The position numbers and the translations under genes are program-made. This document shows, piece by piece, positions 8,777-18,867 of a DNA stretch of 64,000 nt (position 1 is its first letter; each line of letters starts with the position of its first letter). The notes under the pieces were generated by a model. That model saw only the letters and a list, made by a program, of their open reading frames with translations. It had not been told where the DNA came from and did not search any database. The stretch is from an uncultured Pelagibacteraceae bacterium (GTDB taxonomy: Bacteria > Pseudomonadota > Alphaproteobacteria > Pelagibacterales > Pelagibacteraceae): assembly GCA_902589345.1 (NCBI GenBank), contig CACISU010000002.1, positions 1 through 64,000 on the forward strand, written 5' to 3'.

Positions 8777-10597
8777 TTAATGTTGTTTTCCAAGTACTGT
8801 TCTACCACTTGGTATACGTACTTCGTCAACCATTTTTTGAGTAGCACTGTCTGGTGCTTTAGTCATTAAACTAACAACCACCATAGATACTAAACTAACT
8901 AATGATCCAACTATTCCAAATGTTAATTGAGTAATACCCCAGAATCCAGCTCCACCATTACGTACCCAAATTAGATACGCAGTACCAGAAATTAGACCTA
9001 GAAGCATTCCTGCAACAGCACCTTGTGAGTTTGCTCTCTTCCACCATACTCCTAATACAAGTGGGAAGAACAATCCTGACATTGCAAAGTCAAAAGCCCA
9101 GATAACTGAACCTAAGATACCTTGAATTTCAAGCGCTGCAATTGTTGCTCCAGCAAAACCAATTATTACAAGTAATACCCTTGCAACAATTAATCTCTTA
9201 GCTGTTTCTGCCTTAGGATCAATGATCTTGTAGTACAAGTCATGAGATAAAGCATTCGCAATTGCTAAAACTAATCCATCAGCAGTAGACATGGCAGCAG
9301 CCATACCTCCAGCAGCAACTAGTCCTGAAATTACATAAGGTAATCCAGCAATCTCTGGAGTAGCCAATACAACAGCTTTACCACCCATGAAAAACTCATT
9401 TAATTCAAGTGTTCCATTATTGTTGAAGTCGCTTACAAACATTAAGTTTGCTTGGTTCCAGTTTTGATACCAATCTATTGCTTGAACTTCTGCAATTGAC
9501 TTACCAATAATTCCTGTTGTTAAGTTTGGATCCATTAAAGATAGTTTTGATAATGTAGCTAACATTGGTGCAGAAGAGTAAAGTAGGAATATAAAGAATA
9601 ATGACCAACCTACTGATCTTCTAGCAGTTTTTACACTTGGAGTAGTAAAGTATCTCATCATAACGTGAGGTAGTGAGGCTGTTCCAGCCATCATACACAC
9701 AGCTAATGAAATAAATTTCCAAGGTGTAGTGTTAACTTCAGAGTGTGCTTTAGTAATACCAGCTAAACCTTTTGGCACTGTAGCTAAATCAGCCGCAGAG
9801 TTTTTAACTGTTCCTAAACCAAATTGAGCTTCTAAATCAGCAATTCTAGCAACTTCATCTGCTAACATTAAGTGTGGAAATACACCAGCACCCATTTTAT
9901 TACTAATCCAGAACACAGGTAACAAGTATGCTATAATTAATACAATATATTGTGCAACTTGTGTCCATGTTACAGCTCTCATTCCACCAAGCATAGAACA
10001 AAGTAATATACTTGCTAATCCAACATACACAGCTATTCCAAATGGAATATCTAACGCTACAGAAGCTATTGTTCCTGTTGCATTAATTTGTGCAGTCACA
10101 TAAGTAAATGAAGCTACCGTTAAAACTATAACAGCTGATACTCTTGCTAAGTTACCACCGTATCTTGTACCTATAAAATCTGGAACTGTATAACATCCAA
10201 ATTTTCTTAAGTATGGTGCTAACAAAGATGCAACAAGTACGTATCCACCTGTCCATCCAACTAATAACGCCATGTAACCATATCCTTTGAAGTAAATTCC
10301 ACCCGCCATTGCAACAAATGATGCACCAGACATCCAGTCTGCTGCAGTCGCCATTCCGTTAAATACTGTTGGAACCTGTCTTCCAGCTACATAATACGCA
10401 TCTAATTGAAGTGTTCGTGATAAGTAACCAATTATTGCATAAATAGATACTGTGAATGCTACAAAAAATATACCTATCAGTTTTGCAGACATACCAGCTT
10501 GTTCAGCTATTGCCATCAATATGATAAATACAAGGAAACCTCCTGTGTAAATTCCATAAACTTTAGGCAAATTATCTATAAATTTTCCTTTAATCAT
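8777..10597 (-). CDS. Sodium:solute symporter, acetate (ActP/VC_2705) type
   Basis: A 606-residue SSS-family transporter with about 13 membrane segments. Family blocks include YYVAGRQVPTVFNGMATAAD with ADWMSGASFV, the MRYFTTPSVKTAR loop and AAAMSTADGLVLAIANALSHD. It is probably an acetate or short-chain organic-acid/Na+ symporter, because a DUF4212 small subunit gene directly precedes it and acs lies nearby. Residues 390-401, in a loop between membrane segments, form an EF-hand-like sequence (see findings). The start codon abuts the DUF4212 stop with no gap. Confidence 0.88.
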   Translation of the reverse strand: MIKGKFIDNLPKVYGIYTGGFLVFIILMAIAEQAGMSAKLIGIFFVAFTVSIYAIIGYLSRTLQLDAYYVAGRQVPTVFNGMATAADWMSGASFVAMAGGIYFKGYGYMALLVGWTGGYVLVASLLAPYLRKFGCYTVPDFIGTRYGGNLARVSAVIVLTVASFTYVTAQINATGTIASVALDIPFGIAVYVGLASILLCSMLGGMRAVTWTQVAQYIVLIIAYLLPVFWISNKMGAGVFPHLMLADEVARIADLEAQFGLGTVKNSAADLATVPKGLAGITKAHSEVNTTPWKFISLAVCMMAGTASLPHVMMRYFTTPSVKTARRSVGWSLFFIFLLYSSAPMLATLSKLSLMDPNLTTGIIGKSIAEVQAIDWYQNWNQANLMFVSDFNNNGTLELNEFFMGGKAVVLATPEIAGLPYVISGLVAAGGMAAAMSTADGLVLAIANALSHDLYYKIIDPKAETAKRLIVARVLLVIIGFAGATIAALEIQGILGSVIWAFDFAMSGLFFPLVLGVWWKRANSQGAVAGMLLGLISGTAYLIWVRNGGAGFWGITQLTFGIVGSLVSLVSMVVVSLMTKAPDSATQKMVDEVRIPSGRTVLGKQH

Positions 10598-10861
10598 TTA
10601 GTCATCCTCTCTTTCGGTAAAACCAAATTCTTCATCTATCTTTTCTTGTCTATTTGCAAACCAAAAAATAAGTATTACAAAAATTCCAAGAGACCCCTGA
10701 CATGTCATGTAATATGACAGCGGATATCCAAAAGGTCTAATACTAGATGATTCCATTTCGGCCCCGAAGAAAAAGATGCCTATTGAGAAAACGAACCAGA
10801 TAGCCAGCGTAACGAATAGCAGACCTCTAGTCTTTTCCCAGTGTTTTGCTTGTTTTGACAT
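10598..10861 (-). CDS. DUF4212 symporter small subunit
   Basis: An 87-residue protein with two hydrophobic segments (about 14-33 and 47-67) and the layout of DUF4212 proteins, the putative small subunits encoded just before VC_2705-type SSS symporters. The motif PLSYYMTCQGSLGIFVILI fits the second helix of the family. A strong Shine-Dalgarno AAGGGAG precedes the ATG. It shares a stop/start junction with the symporter, implying stoichiometric co-translation. Confidence 0.85.
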   Translation of the reverse strand: MSKQAKHWEKTRGLLFVTLAIWFVFSIGIFFFGAEMESSSIRPFGYPLSYYMTCQGSLGIFVILIFWFANRQEKIDEEFGFTEREDD

Positions 10862-10978
10862 TTTTATTCTCCCTTAAGGTTAAAAGATGAGAGCATACTT
10901 ATAATTGAATAATAATAAACCCTTAAAAACCCTAGAATTATCAAGGTTTATATAATATAAATCAACTTCAACTAGAAA

Positions 10979-11605
10979 ATGGCTCTAAAGTATAGATTTA
11001 ATCTAAAAGACATAAAACTCGAAGATTTTAAACTTTATTTGTTTTCTTTACTTAAAGCATTTGTACCTAAAAAAAAAATTAAAAATATTAAAGAACTATC
11101 TGAATTTATTCAAAAAAAATCATCCTGGGTCTCTCAAGTTACTTTATATGGTTACCTAAAAACGAGAATGGGAACAAAGTATGTTTTAATGTTTGATGAT
11201 GAAATTTTTTTATCATCAATTAATAAAGCAAAGTGGAATATATACGTTGTAGCACTTCAAGATCTTACTCTATATACAATTTCATACTTAAATGTTTTTC
11301 ATAATTATAATGATACATCAAAGGCGAAAGAAATTTATGATGAAATCATTGTTAATGAAATTAAAAATGGTATGCCTGAAGAATTAGCATCAAGAGGTAA
11401 AGAAAAATTTCAGGAAAGATTAAATAAAATAGATTGGAAGAAATATTATAATTCTTGGCCATTTAATGAAAGTGCTTTAGCTTTATATGAATGGTCGCCA
11501 GTAGCACAAGAATTAAAATCATTAGATAGGAAAATAGTTTTGAACTCAATGATCTTAAAATGGGAAAATGTTCAAGATGAATTTATAAAATTGATTAAAA
11601 TTTAA
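10979..11605 (+). CDS. Conserved protein of unknown function (208 aa)
   Basis: I do not recognise this family. The 208-residue protein has no signal peptide or clear membrane segment. It looks mixed alpha/beta, with an N-terminal helix-rich region (about 9-58), a middle strand-rich part ([14 protein letters not shown]) and a charged helical C-terminus with several Trp residues ([15 protein letters not shown]). It has good coding character, is divergent from the symporter pair with a 117-base intergenic region, and its stop overlaps that of acs. A TATAAT-like -10 at 10951-10956 may drive it. A link to acetate metabolism is only positional. Confidence 0.6.
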   Translation: MALKYRFNLKDIKLEDFKLYLFSLLKAFVPKKKIKNIKELSEFIQKKSSWVSQVTLYGYLKTRMGTKYVLMFDDEIFLSSINKAKWNIYVVALQDLTLYTISYLNVFHNYNDTSKAKEIYDEIIVNEIKNGMPEELASRGKEKFQERLNKIDWKKYYNSWPFNESALALYEWSPVAQELKSLDRKIVLNSMILKWENVQDEFIKLIKI

Positions 11606-13620
11606 ATATTTTTTCTATTATCGACTAAACTTTTGACTACACTTGGATCTGCTAAAGTTGTTGTGTCTCCAAGTTGATCATGTTCATTTGCTGCAATTTT
11701 TCTTAAAATTCTTCTCATGATTTTTCCCGATCTAGTTTTAGGAAGTCCTGGAGCAAACTGGATAAAGTCAGGAGTAGCAATAGGTCCAATTTGTTTTCTA
11801 ACCCAAAGTTTTAAATCTCTTTCTAGCTCTCCATCTGGATTTTCACCTACATTTAAGGTGACATAACAATACAACCCATTTCCTTTAATATCGTGCGGAT
11901 AACCCACTACAGCTGCTTCAGCAACTTTAGAATGTGCTACAAAAGCACTTTCTATTTCTGCTGTTCCTAAATTATGTCCAGATACAATAATAACATCATC
12001 TACTCTTCCAGTAATCCAATAATAACCATCTTTATCCCTTCTACATCCATCTCCTGTGAAATATTTTCCATCAAATTGAGAAAAATATGTTTCAATAAAT
12101 CGGTTATGATCCCCATATACTGTTCTCATTTGTCCAGGCCATGATTGAGCTATACATAATCTTCCTTGAGCTTCTCCTTTAAGAACATTTCCATCTTTGT
12201 CAACTATTACAGGTTTTATGCCATAGAAAGGTTTTGTAGCAGATCCAGGTTTTAAATCTATAGCTCCAGTTTGTGGACTAATTAAAATACCACCTGTTTC
12301 AGTCTGCCACCACGTATCTACTATTGGACATCTAGAATCCCCAACAGTTTTGAAATACCATTGCCACGCTTCAGGATTAATTGGTTCTCCAACTGTTCCC
12401 AAAAGTTTTAATGTTTTTCTTGATGTTTTTTTAACAGGTCCTTCACCTTCTCTCATGAGTGCTCTAATTGCTGTTGGTGCAGTATAAAAAATATTAACTT
12501 TGTATTTATCAACAATTTGCCACCATCTAGAAGTATCCGGATAAGTTGGTATTCCTTCAAACATTATAGTTGTAGCTCCATTAGATAATGGTCCATAAAT
12601 TATATAACTATGTCCAGTAATCCAACCTATGTCTGCGGTACACCAATAAATATCTTTAGATTTATAATTAAAAATATATTGATGAGTCATTGAGGCATAA
12701 ACCATATACCCACCTGTAGTATGAAGAACACCTTTTGGTTTTCCTGTAGAGCCTGAGGTATAAAGGATAAACAGCGGATCCTCAGCGTTCATTTCTTCTG
12801 GAGGACAATCAGCAGACGCTTTCTTAATTATTTTATGATACCATACATCTCTACTTTCATCCCAATTAATTCTATTTCCAGTCCTTTTAACGACAATACA
12901 TTTTTTTACATTTGGACAACTTACTAATGCTTCATCAGTAATTGATTTAAGCGGAATTTTTTTTCCACCCCTAACTCCTTCATCAGCTGTAACTACATAG
13001 TCAGATTTACAATCATTTATCCTTCCTGCTATACTGTCTGGGGAAAATCCTCCAAATATTATTGAATGTATTGCACCAATTCTTGCACATGCTAGCATTG
13101 TGTATGCTAACTCAGGTATCATAGTTAAATAAATCGTTACTCTATCGCCTTTTTTAACACCCAAATCTTTTAATCCATTTGCAGCTTTGGATACTTCTTG
13201 GTGTAGCTGTTTGTAAGTTATTTTTTTGCTTATTTTTGGATCATCACCAACCCAAATAATAGCAGTTTTATCTTTATTCTTTTTTAAATGTCTATCTATA
13301 CAATTTGAAGAAGCATTTAAAGTTCCATCATAAAACCATTTAATATGAACATCTGATTTACTATACTTTACATCTTTAATTTTTGTATATGGTTTAATCC
13401 AAGTAATTCTTTTTCCTTCTTTCTTCCAAAAATTATCATTTTCTTTTAAAGAATTTTTATATTTTTTCTCATAAGCAGATTTATTAATACTTGCTTTTTT
13501 AACCCACTCTTTCTTTACTTTATAAATTAATTCATTTGAGTTTTTGCTAGTCTGTTTCTTTTTTTTTATTTTAGACTTTCGATTTTTAGATTTTTTTTTT
13601 GTTTTTTTCTTTTTAGGCAT
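11602..13620 (-). CDS. acs: Acetyl-CoA synthetase
   Basis: A 672-residue AMP-forming acetyl-CoA synthetase, which activates acetate to acetyl-CoA. The ANL-family A3 loop [19 protein letters not shown], the [10 protein letters not shown] block, the hinge [21 protein letters not shown] and the C-terminal [14 protein letters not shown], holding the catalytic and acetylatable lysine, are intact. About 25 N-terminal residues are almost all Lys/Ser/Asn and precede the normal start of homology, a feature with no counterpart in the E. coli enzyme. It probably works with the nearby symporter in acetate use. Confidence 0.96.
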   Translation of the reverse strand: MPKKKKTKKKSKNRKSKIKKKKQTSKNSNELIYKVKKEWVKKASINKSAYEKKYKNSLKENDNFWKKEGKRITWIKPYTKIKDVKYSKSDVHIKWFYDGTLNASSNCIDRHLKKNKDKTAIIWVGDDPKISKKITYKQLHQEVSKAANGLKDLGVKKGDRVTIYLTMIPELAYTMLACARIGAIHSIIFGGFSPDSIAGRINDCKSDYVVTADEGVRGGKKIPLKSITDEALVSCPNVKKCIVVKRTGNRINWDESRDVWYHKIIKKASADCPPEEMNAEDPLFILYTSGSTGKPKGVLHTTGGYMVYASMTHQYIFNYKSKDIYWCTADIGWITGHSYIIYGPLSNGATTIMFEGIPTYPDTSRWWQIVDKYKVNIFYTAPTAIRALMREGEGPVKKTSRKTLKLLGTVGEPINPEAWQWYFKTVGDSRCPIVDTWWQTETGGILISPQTGAIDLKPGSATKPFYGIKPVIVDKDGNVLKGEAQGRLCIAQSWPGQMRTVYGDHNRFIETYFSQFDGKYFTGDGCRRDKDGYYWITGRVDDVIIVSGHNLGTAEIESAFVAHSKVAEAAVVGYPHDIKGNGLYCYVTLNVGENPDGELERDLKLWVRKQIGPIATPDFIQFAPGLPKTRSGKIMRRILRKIAANEHDQLGDTTTLADPSVVKSLVDNRKNI

Positions 13621-13626
13621 TTTTTT

Positions 13627-14043
13627 TTATTTGATACTACCCATCTTCAAAATAATTTTCCAGCTTTTAGTGTCCACAGGCATTACTGATAATCTTGATT
13701 GTTTTATCAGAGGTAAATTTTCAAGAGATTTGTTTTTTTTGATTTTTTCAAGGGAAACAGGGATTTTAAGCATTTTTACAAAACCCACTTTTACCGCAAA
13801 AAATAGTTTTTTTTTGTCTGTAGGATCTAAAAAGGCAGTTTTAGTAACCTTTACAATACCAACAATTTCCTTACCAATATTTGAATGATAAAAAAAACAT
13901 AAATCTCCTTTTTTCATTTTTTTTAGGTTATTTCTCGCTTGAAAATTTCTAACACCATCCCAATCCGCACCTTTTAATCCTGCTTTTTTTTGCTGATCTA
14001 TTGACCAGACATCAGGCTCTGATTTAAGTAGCCAATAATTCAT
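13627..14043 (-). CDS. EVE domain protein
   Basis: At 138 residues the whole protein is one EVE domain, a PUA-like fold thought to bind modified bases in DNA or RNA. Diagnostic blocks are NYWLLKSEPDVWSIDQ at the start, the aromatic cage region WDGVRNFQARNNLKKMKKGD and FFYHSNIGKEIVGIVKV. The start ATG overlaps the end of the FkbM gene by four bases. The physiological target in bacteria is not established. Confidence 0.93.
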   Translation of the reverse strand: MNYWLLKSEPDVWSIDQQKKAGLKGADWDGVRNFQARNNLKKMKKGDLCFFYHSNIGKEIVGIVKVTKTAFLDPTDKKKLFFAVKVGFVKMLKIPVSLEKIKKNKSLENLPLIKQSRLSVMPVDTKSWKIILKMGSIK

Positions 14044-14723
14044 ATATCAATTTTAGAAAAAAAAAGATTATCTTTGATTTTTTTTATTATTTTATAATTA
14101 AATTTTTTTAAAAAATTAACACATTCCCTTTTTTCTTTGAGATTTAACATTTCTACACAAATTAATTCTGGCCTTAACTTTTTAAGTTTAATGTCTTTTA
14201 TTACTTTTAAATCTAAACCCTCAATGTCAATATTTAAAAAATCAATTTTTCTTGATATTAAATTATTAATTCTTCTTGTTTTTAAATAAAATATATTTTT
14301 TTCTGAAAAATGTTCATTATGTTTTTTAAAATGTTTTTCCACTAAACTATTTGTAGGGTGAAAGAAATCATTACTATAAACTTTTTTTTTTATGATTTTA
14401 TTTGATATGGCAGCTCTTATATTATTGTCTCTCTTTCTAATAATTTTAAAACAATCTATTGATACTTGATTAAGATCTATATTCATTCCATGCCAACCCT
14501 TGTTATAAAGAAGTTGTGTATTACTAAATTTTATTGGATGATAAGCACCAATATCAAGGTAAAAACCTTGTTTTTTATTTTTAAAATATTCTGAAATAAA
14601 CAAATCTTCTTTATTTTGTGAATAAGTTCTTCTCTTTATATAAAATTTTTCTTTAATATATAAATGGTAATATAAATACATTTTATATAAATTACTTCCA
14701 TATTTTATTTTTTCCTTAATCAT
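14040..14723 (-). CDS. FkbM family methyltransferase
   Basis: A 227-residue class I SAM-dependent methyltransferase of the FkbM type. The signature YLDIGAYHPIKFSNTQLLY contains the SAM-binding DIGA, followed by KGWHGMNIDLN, then the acidic motif INIDIEGLDLKVI. FkbM proteins O-methylate diverse substrates, often sugars. The substrate here is unknown. It sits four bases after tsaD and overlaps the EVE gene, so it is probably co-transcribed with housekeeping genes rather than with a glycan cluster. Confidence 0.87.
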   Translation of the reverse strand: MIKEKIKYGSNLYKMYLYYHLYIKEKFYIKRRTYSQNKEDLFISEYFKNKKQGFYLDIGAYHPIKFSNTQLLYNKGWHGMNIDLNQVSIDCFKIIRKRDNNIRAAISNKIIKKKVYSNDFFHPTNSLVEKHFKKHNEHFSEKNIFYLKTRRINNLISRKIDFLNIDIEGLDLKVIKDIKLKKLRPELICVEMLNLKEKRECVNFLKKFNYKIIKKIKDNLFFSKIDI

Positions 14724-14727
14724 TTTT

Positions 14728-15801
14728 TTAAATTTTCACACCAGCACCTTTTAAAAATTTTGCATTTTTATCCAATGGCAATCTTGGACTTGCTGGCAAA
14801 TCTAATTCATCAAATTGATTTAATTTATATTTTTCTAAACCAACCATTGATATCATGGCCGCGTTATCCCCACATAAATTTATATTAGGGTAGATAGTTT
14901 GAAAATTACACTGTTTACTCACTTCGGTTAATTTATCTCTTATACCTTTATTTGCGGCAACTCCACCAGCTACAACAAAAAATTGTTTTTCATTTAAATT
15001 ATTTTTTTTAAATTCTTCAAAAGCTTTTTTAGTTTTTATAAATAGAATATTTTCAATAGTATTTTGAAATGATGCAGCAAGATCAAATTTTTCTTGTTCA
15101 GATTTTAAGTTCTTTGATATTCTTAAAATTGCTGTTTTTAAACCTGCGAAAGATAAGTTGCAACCACCCTTATTTATAATTGGCATTGGAAGTTGAAATT
15201 TTTTTGGATCACCTTTTTTAGCATACTTTTCTAATTTTGGACCACCGGGGAATTCAATACCTAAAAGCTTTGCAGTCTTATCAAATGCCTCTCCTAAAGC
15301 ATCATCTATAGTTGTTCCAAGTCTTTTATAATTTCCAAGACCGTTAACACTTAAGTATTGGCTATGTCCTCCCGAAATTAATAAAAGTAAATATGGATAA
15401 TCAAGCTTGGTGTGCAACTTTGGACTTAAAGCGTGTCCTTCTAAATGATTTACACCAATGAAAGGAATATTTAATGAAGAAGCCATCGCTTTTCCAAAAT
15501 TTAAACCAACAGATAAACAAACAATTAATCCAGGTCCTACAGTTGCAGCCACTGCAGAAATATCATTAAGTTTGACACCACTTTCTTTTATTGCTTTTTT
15601 AGCAATCAAATCAATTTTTTCTATATGAGATCTAGCAGCTAATTCAGGAACCACACCTCCAAATTCTTTATGAACATCAAATTGGCTTGAAATCACATTG
15701 GACAAAATTTTAGGTACACCACTATCATTATCTTGAACTAGTGACACAGCTGTTTCATCACAACTTGTCTCAATACCTAATATTATTGGTTTTTTAGCCA
15801 T
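14728..15801 (-). CDS. tsaD: tRNA threonylcarbamoyladenosine synthase component TsaD
   Basis: A 357-residue TsaD (Kae1/Gcp), which transfers the threonylcarbamoyl group to A37 of ANN-decoding tRNAs with TsaB and TsaE. The N-terminal GIETSCDETAVS, the metal-binding NHLEGH (two His), SGGHSQ, the DDALGEAFDK block and GGVAANKGIR are all present. It is divergent from hemC across a 73-base A+T-rich gap with no clear operator. Confidence 0.98.
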   Translation of the reverse strand: MAKKPIILGIETSCDETAVSLVQDNDSGVPKILSNVISSQFDVHKEFGGVVPELAARSHIEKIDLIAKKAIKESGVKLNDISAVAATVGPGLIVCLSVGLNFGKAMASSLNIPFIGVNHLEGHALSPKLHTKLDYPYLLLLISGGHSQYLSVNGLGNYKRLGTTIDDALGEAFDKTAKLLGIEFPGGPKLEKYAKKGDPKKFQLPMPIINKGGCNLSFAGLKTAILRISKNLKSEQEKFDLAASFQNTIENILFIKTKKAFEEFKKNNLNEKQFFVVAGGVAANKGIRDKLTEVSKQCNFQTIYPNINLCGDNAAMISMVGLEKYKLNQFDELDLPASPRLPLDKNAKFLKGAGVKI

Positions 15802-15874
15802 AAAAAATTTTTCTAATTAATACAATTAAAATATAAGAATGTAATAAAAATAAAATGTAATAAAATTAATATTT

Positions 15875-16786
15875 ATGGAAAGAGAAAAAATTGTAATTGG
15901 CTCTAGGGGCAGCAAGTTAGCTATGATTTATGCGGAGAATGTAAAAGCTAAATTAGCAGAAGTTTTTTTTAAGGACATAGAAATAAAAAAAATTGTTACT
16001 TCTGGAGATGAAAATCAAAAGGATCGATTGTCTGAAATAGGAGGCAAGGGATTATTTTCAAGCAAAATTGAAAATGAATTAATTAATAGTAGAATTGATA
16101 TAGCTGTTCATGCTTTAAAAGATATGCCATCCAACGAGACGGGTGGGTTACAAACAAATTGTTTTTTGCAAAGAAATGATCCTAGAGAAGTATTAATTTC
16201 TAAAAATAAAATAAAATTTAATGATTTAAATAAAAATTCAATAGTTGGAACATCATCATTCAGAAGAGAGTTTCAACTAAAAAATAAAAGAAATGATTTA
16301 AATTATAAATTAATCAGAGGAAATGTAGATACTAGAATTGATAAGTTAAATAAAAATTTATATGACGCTGTTATTTTATCCTTAGCAGGTATTAGTTGTT
16401 TAGATTTAAATGAACATATTACTGAAATATTTTCTACTGAACAAATTATTCCAAGTGTTGGTCAAGGAGTTATTGCAATACAATGCAAAAGTGATGATAA
16501 AGATATTGAAAAAATTTTACAAAAGATTAACCATGAAACGACATTTAAATGTGTACAAGCTGAAAGAAATGTTCTTAAAGTTTTAGAAGGTGACTGCCAA
16601 ACTGCAGTCGGTGCAATATCATTAATAAAAGAGAATAATATAACGCTCGAAGCAGAACTTTTTTCTTTAGATGGAAGAGAAAGATTTTATTGCAAGTCCT
16701 CAAAAGATATAAAATATGCAGCAGAATTAGGTATAGAAATAGGTGAAAATTTAAAAAAGCAATCAAAAGGAAATTATAAAAAATAG
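15875..16786 (+). CDS. hemC: Hydroxymethylbilane synthase
   Basis: A 303-residue porphobilinogen deaminase, which assembles four porphobilinogens into hydroxymethylbilane in haem synthesis. Conserved blocks are IGSRGSKLAM at the N-terminus, HALKDMPS, GTSSFRREFQL, LIRGNVDTRI and LEGDCQTAVGA, whose cysteine carries the dipyrromethane cofactor. hemD begins one base after its stop, so the two successive haem enzymes are co-translated. Confidence 0.98.
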   Translation: MEREKIVIGSRGSKLAMIYAENVKAKLAEVFFKDIEIKKIVTSGDENQKDRLSEIGGKGLFSSKIENELINSRIDIAVHALKDMPSNETGGLQTNCFLQRNDPREVLISKNKIKFNDLNKNSIVGTSSFRREFQLKNKRNDLNYKLIRGNVDTRIDKLNKNLYDAVILSLAGISCLDLNEHITEIFSTEQIIPSVGQGVIAIQCKSDDKDIEKILQKINHETTFKCVQAERNVLKVLEGDCQTAVGAISLIKENNITLEAELFSLDGRERFYCKSSKDIKYAAELGIEIGENLKKQSKGNYKK

Positions 16787-16787
16787 T

Positions 16788-17486
16788 ATGCACGTTTTAT
16801 TTACAAGACCTTTGGAAGATAGTGAAGAATTAATATTAAAATTTAGAGATCTTGGACATAAAGTTTCACATTTGCCAGTTATTAAAATTGAAAAAGTAGA
16901 TTATGAAAAGATCAATTTTTCAGATTATAAGGCTATAATTTTTACAAGTGCAAATGCTTTAAAATTTTTAGATACAAAATTTATTGATAAAAAAATTATT
17001 TGTTTTTGTGTAGGAAATTCTACTGAAAAAAAAGCATTAAGTTTTGGATTTCAAAATGTTATAGCTGCAGAAGGTAATGTACGAAATTTAAAAGAATTAA
17101 TTATACAAAATTTTAATTCTTCTGATGGAAAAATGCTTTATGTTAGTGGAGAAGTTATCACAAATGATCTAGACAAAAATTTAATATCACTAGGCTTTAA
17201 CGTAAGAAGAATAATTAATTATACGTCTAAACCAAACGATCAATTAGATGAAATATTTATTGAAAATCTGAGATTAAATATGCCAGATATTGTCTATATT
17301 TATTCCCAAAACAGCGCTATTAGTTTTTTAAAATTAATAGATAATTATAAATTAAATGATCTTTGGATGAATACAAATTTGATGTGTATTAGTGAAAAAT
17401 CCTCTACAGTATTAAATAAAATTAAATGGAAAAAAATATTTATTTTTAGTCCTGGAGAAGAAGAATTTTTGCTATATAAAATTTAG
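16788..17486 (+). CDS. hemD: Uroporphyrinogen-III synthase
   Basis: A 232-residue protein of normal HemD length. The family is poorly conserved, but LFTRPLEDSEEL at the N-terminus, IIFTSANALKFL, the mid-protein LYVSGEVITNDL and IYSQNSAISFL fit the two-lobed fold. Its position directly after hemC is the strongest support. The enzyme cyclises hydroxymethylbilane with inversion of ring D. Confidence 0.92.
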   Translation: MHVLFTRPLEDSEELILKFRDLGHKVSHLPVIKIEKVDYEKINFSDYKAIIFTSANALKFLDTKFIDKKIICFCVGNSTEKKALSFGFQNVIAAEGNVRNLKELIIQNFNSSDGKMLYVSGEVITNDLDKNLISLGFNVRRIINYTSKPNDQLDEIFIENLRLNMPDIVYIYSQNSAISFLKLIDNYKLNDLWMNTNLMCISEKSSTVLNKIKWKKIFIFSPGEEEFLLYKI

Positions 17487-17488
17487 AT

Positions 17489-18574
17489 ATGGAATTATTT
17501 AATAATTTTAAGTTGTTATTTCTTTCTGTATGGGAAAGAGGAATTTTAGGAGTAGATATTGTTGAAATATTAATTGGTATTGGAATATTTCTAATTTTTT
17601 TAATATTTAGAGGAATAATTAGCAAGTTAATTATTAAAAGATTAGACAATATAGCGAAACGAACAACAAATAAATTTGACGACTCTTTTGTTTCCGCAAT
17701 GGAAGGACCTGCAAGATTTTTACCAATAGTTATTGGTTTCTTTATTGCAAGTTATTACATGTCATTTTCAGAAGAAAGCAGAGAAATTATTGATACAATT
17801 AACAGAACTTTAATAACCATATTTATCTTTTGGGTTATGCATCAAATTATAGAACCTATTTCATATATATTAAGCGGTTTAAATAAAATTTTAACAAGAG
17901 AACTTATTGGTTGGATTATTAAATCACTTAAAATATTAATATTTATTCTTGGCTTAGCAGCAGTACTAGAGCTTTGGGGTATCAAAATAGGACCAATTAT
18001 TGCAGGATTAGGATTATTTGGTGTTGCTGTAGCTTTAGGAGCACAAGATCTCTTTAAAAATTTAATTTCTGGAATTTTAGTCTTAGTTGAAAAAAGATTT
18101 AAAATTGGAGATTGGATTTTGGTTGAAGGTATAATCGAAGGCATTGTTGAAAAAATAGGATTTAGATCTACCGTAATAAGGAAGTTTGATAAATCTATTG
18201 CTATAATTCCAAATTTTCAATTTGCAGAAAATGCTGTCATCAATATAAGCCAGACAACAAACTGGATTATTAGTTGGGTAATCAATTTGCAGTATGACAC
18301 AACAGTTGATCAACTCAAAAAAGTTAGAAATGAAATTGAAGATTACATTAAAAAAAATGAAGATTACAAACCTGAACTTGGTTACGCAGTTCGAGTGGAC
18401 AAATTTGCAGATAGCTCAATTGATATGTATATTCGTTGTTTTACAAAGACAGATGATTGGGATGAATGGTTAGCAGTTAAAGAAAGACTTGCAATTTCTA
18501 TCAAAGAGATTGTAGAAAAAAATAAGGCTTCATTTGCATTTCCTAGCCAGTCAATTTATGTAGAAAAAAAATGA
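17489..18574 (+). CDS. MscS family mechanosensitive channel
   Basis: A 361-residue membrane protein. Four hydrophobic segments lead into the pore-lining helix AGLGLFGVAVALGAQDLFKN, followed by the beta domain with GDWILVEGIIEGIVEKIGFRSTVIR and NFQFAENAVINIS. These are hallmarks of MscS channels, which release solutes on hypo-osmotic shock. The length exceeds E. coli MscS (286) because of extra N-terminal helices. It overlaps the next gene by four bases (ATGA), and the YggT neighbour fits an osmotic theme. Confidence 0.92.
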   Translation: MELFNNFKLLFLSVWERGILGVDIVEILIGIGIFLIFLIFRGIISKLIIKRLDNIAKRTTNKFDDSFVSAMEGPARFLPIVIGFFIASYYMSFSEESREIIDTINRTLITIFIFWVMHQIIEPISYILSGLNKILTRELIGWIIKSLKILIFILGLAAVLELWGIKIGPIIAGLGLFGVAVALGAQDLFKNLISGILVLVEKRFKIGDWILVEGIIEGIVEKIGFRSTVIRKFDKSIAIIPNFQFAENAVINISQTTNWIISWVINLQYDTTVDQLKKVRNEIEDYIKKNEDYKPELGYAVRVDKFADSSIDMYIRCFTKTDDWDEWLAVKERLAISIKEIVEKNKASFAFPSQSIYVEKK

Positions 18575-18864
18575 TTGCGATTTTTTATTTATTACTTCAA
18601 ATGTTAAAACTTTATTCTTACGTAGTAATAGCCAATGTAGTGATAAGTTGGTTGATTGCATTTAATGTTCTAAATACACAAAATAGATTTGTTTATTCAA
18701 TTTTAGAATTTACTTACAAGCTAACAGATCCTATTTTGAACAGAATAAGAAGAATTTTGCCTAATCTAGGAGCATTTGATATTTCTCCAATCATTCTTCT
18801 TATATTGATATGGTTCATAGAAATGTGTATGAAACTCTACGTGGCACCGATTATATTTAATTAA
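18571..18864 (+). CDS. YggT family protein
   Basis: A 97-residue integral membrane protein with two hydrophobic regions (about 3-30 and 66-90). The core LTDPILNRIRRILPNLGAFDISPII is the YggT family signature (LT-x-P-x-L-x-x-x-R-x-x-x-P plus D-x-S-P-I). It is coupled to the MscS gene by an ATGA overlap and lies four bases before folD. Proposed roles include osmotic stress tolerance; the molecular function is unknown. Confidence 0.92.
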   Translation: MIAIFYLLLQMLKLYSYVVIANVVISWLIAFNVLNTQNRFVYSILEFTYKLTDPILNRIRRILPNLGAFDISPIILLILIWFIEMCMKLYVAPIIFN

Positions 18865-18867
18865 TTT

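Noticed and set aside
13544-13888. Plus-strand open frame opposite acs and the EVE gene
   Set aside because: Low-complexity Phe-rich product caused by the A-rich lysine codons of acs; both minus-strand genes are clear.
17842-18313. Minus-strand open frames opposite the MscS gene
   Set aside because: Shadow frames with unnatural composition; the plus-strand gene has clear family motifs.
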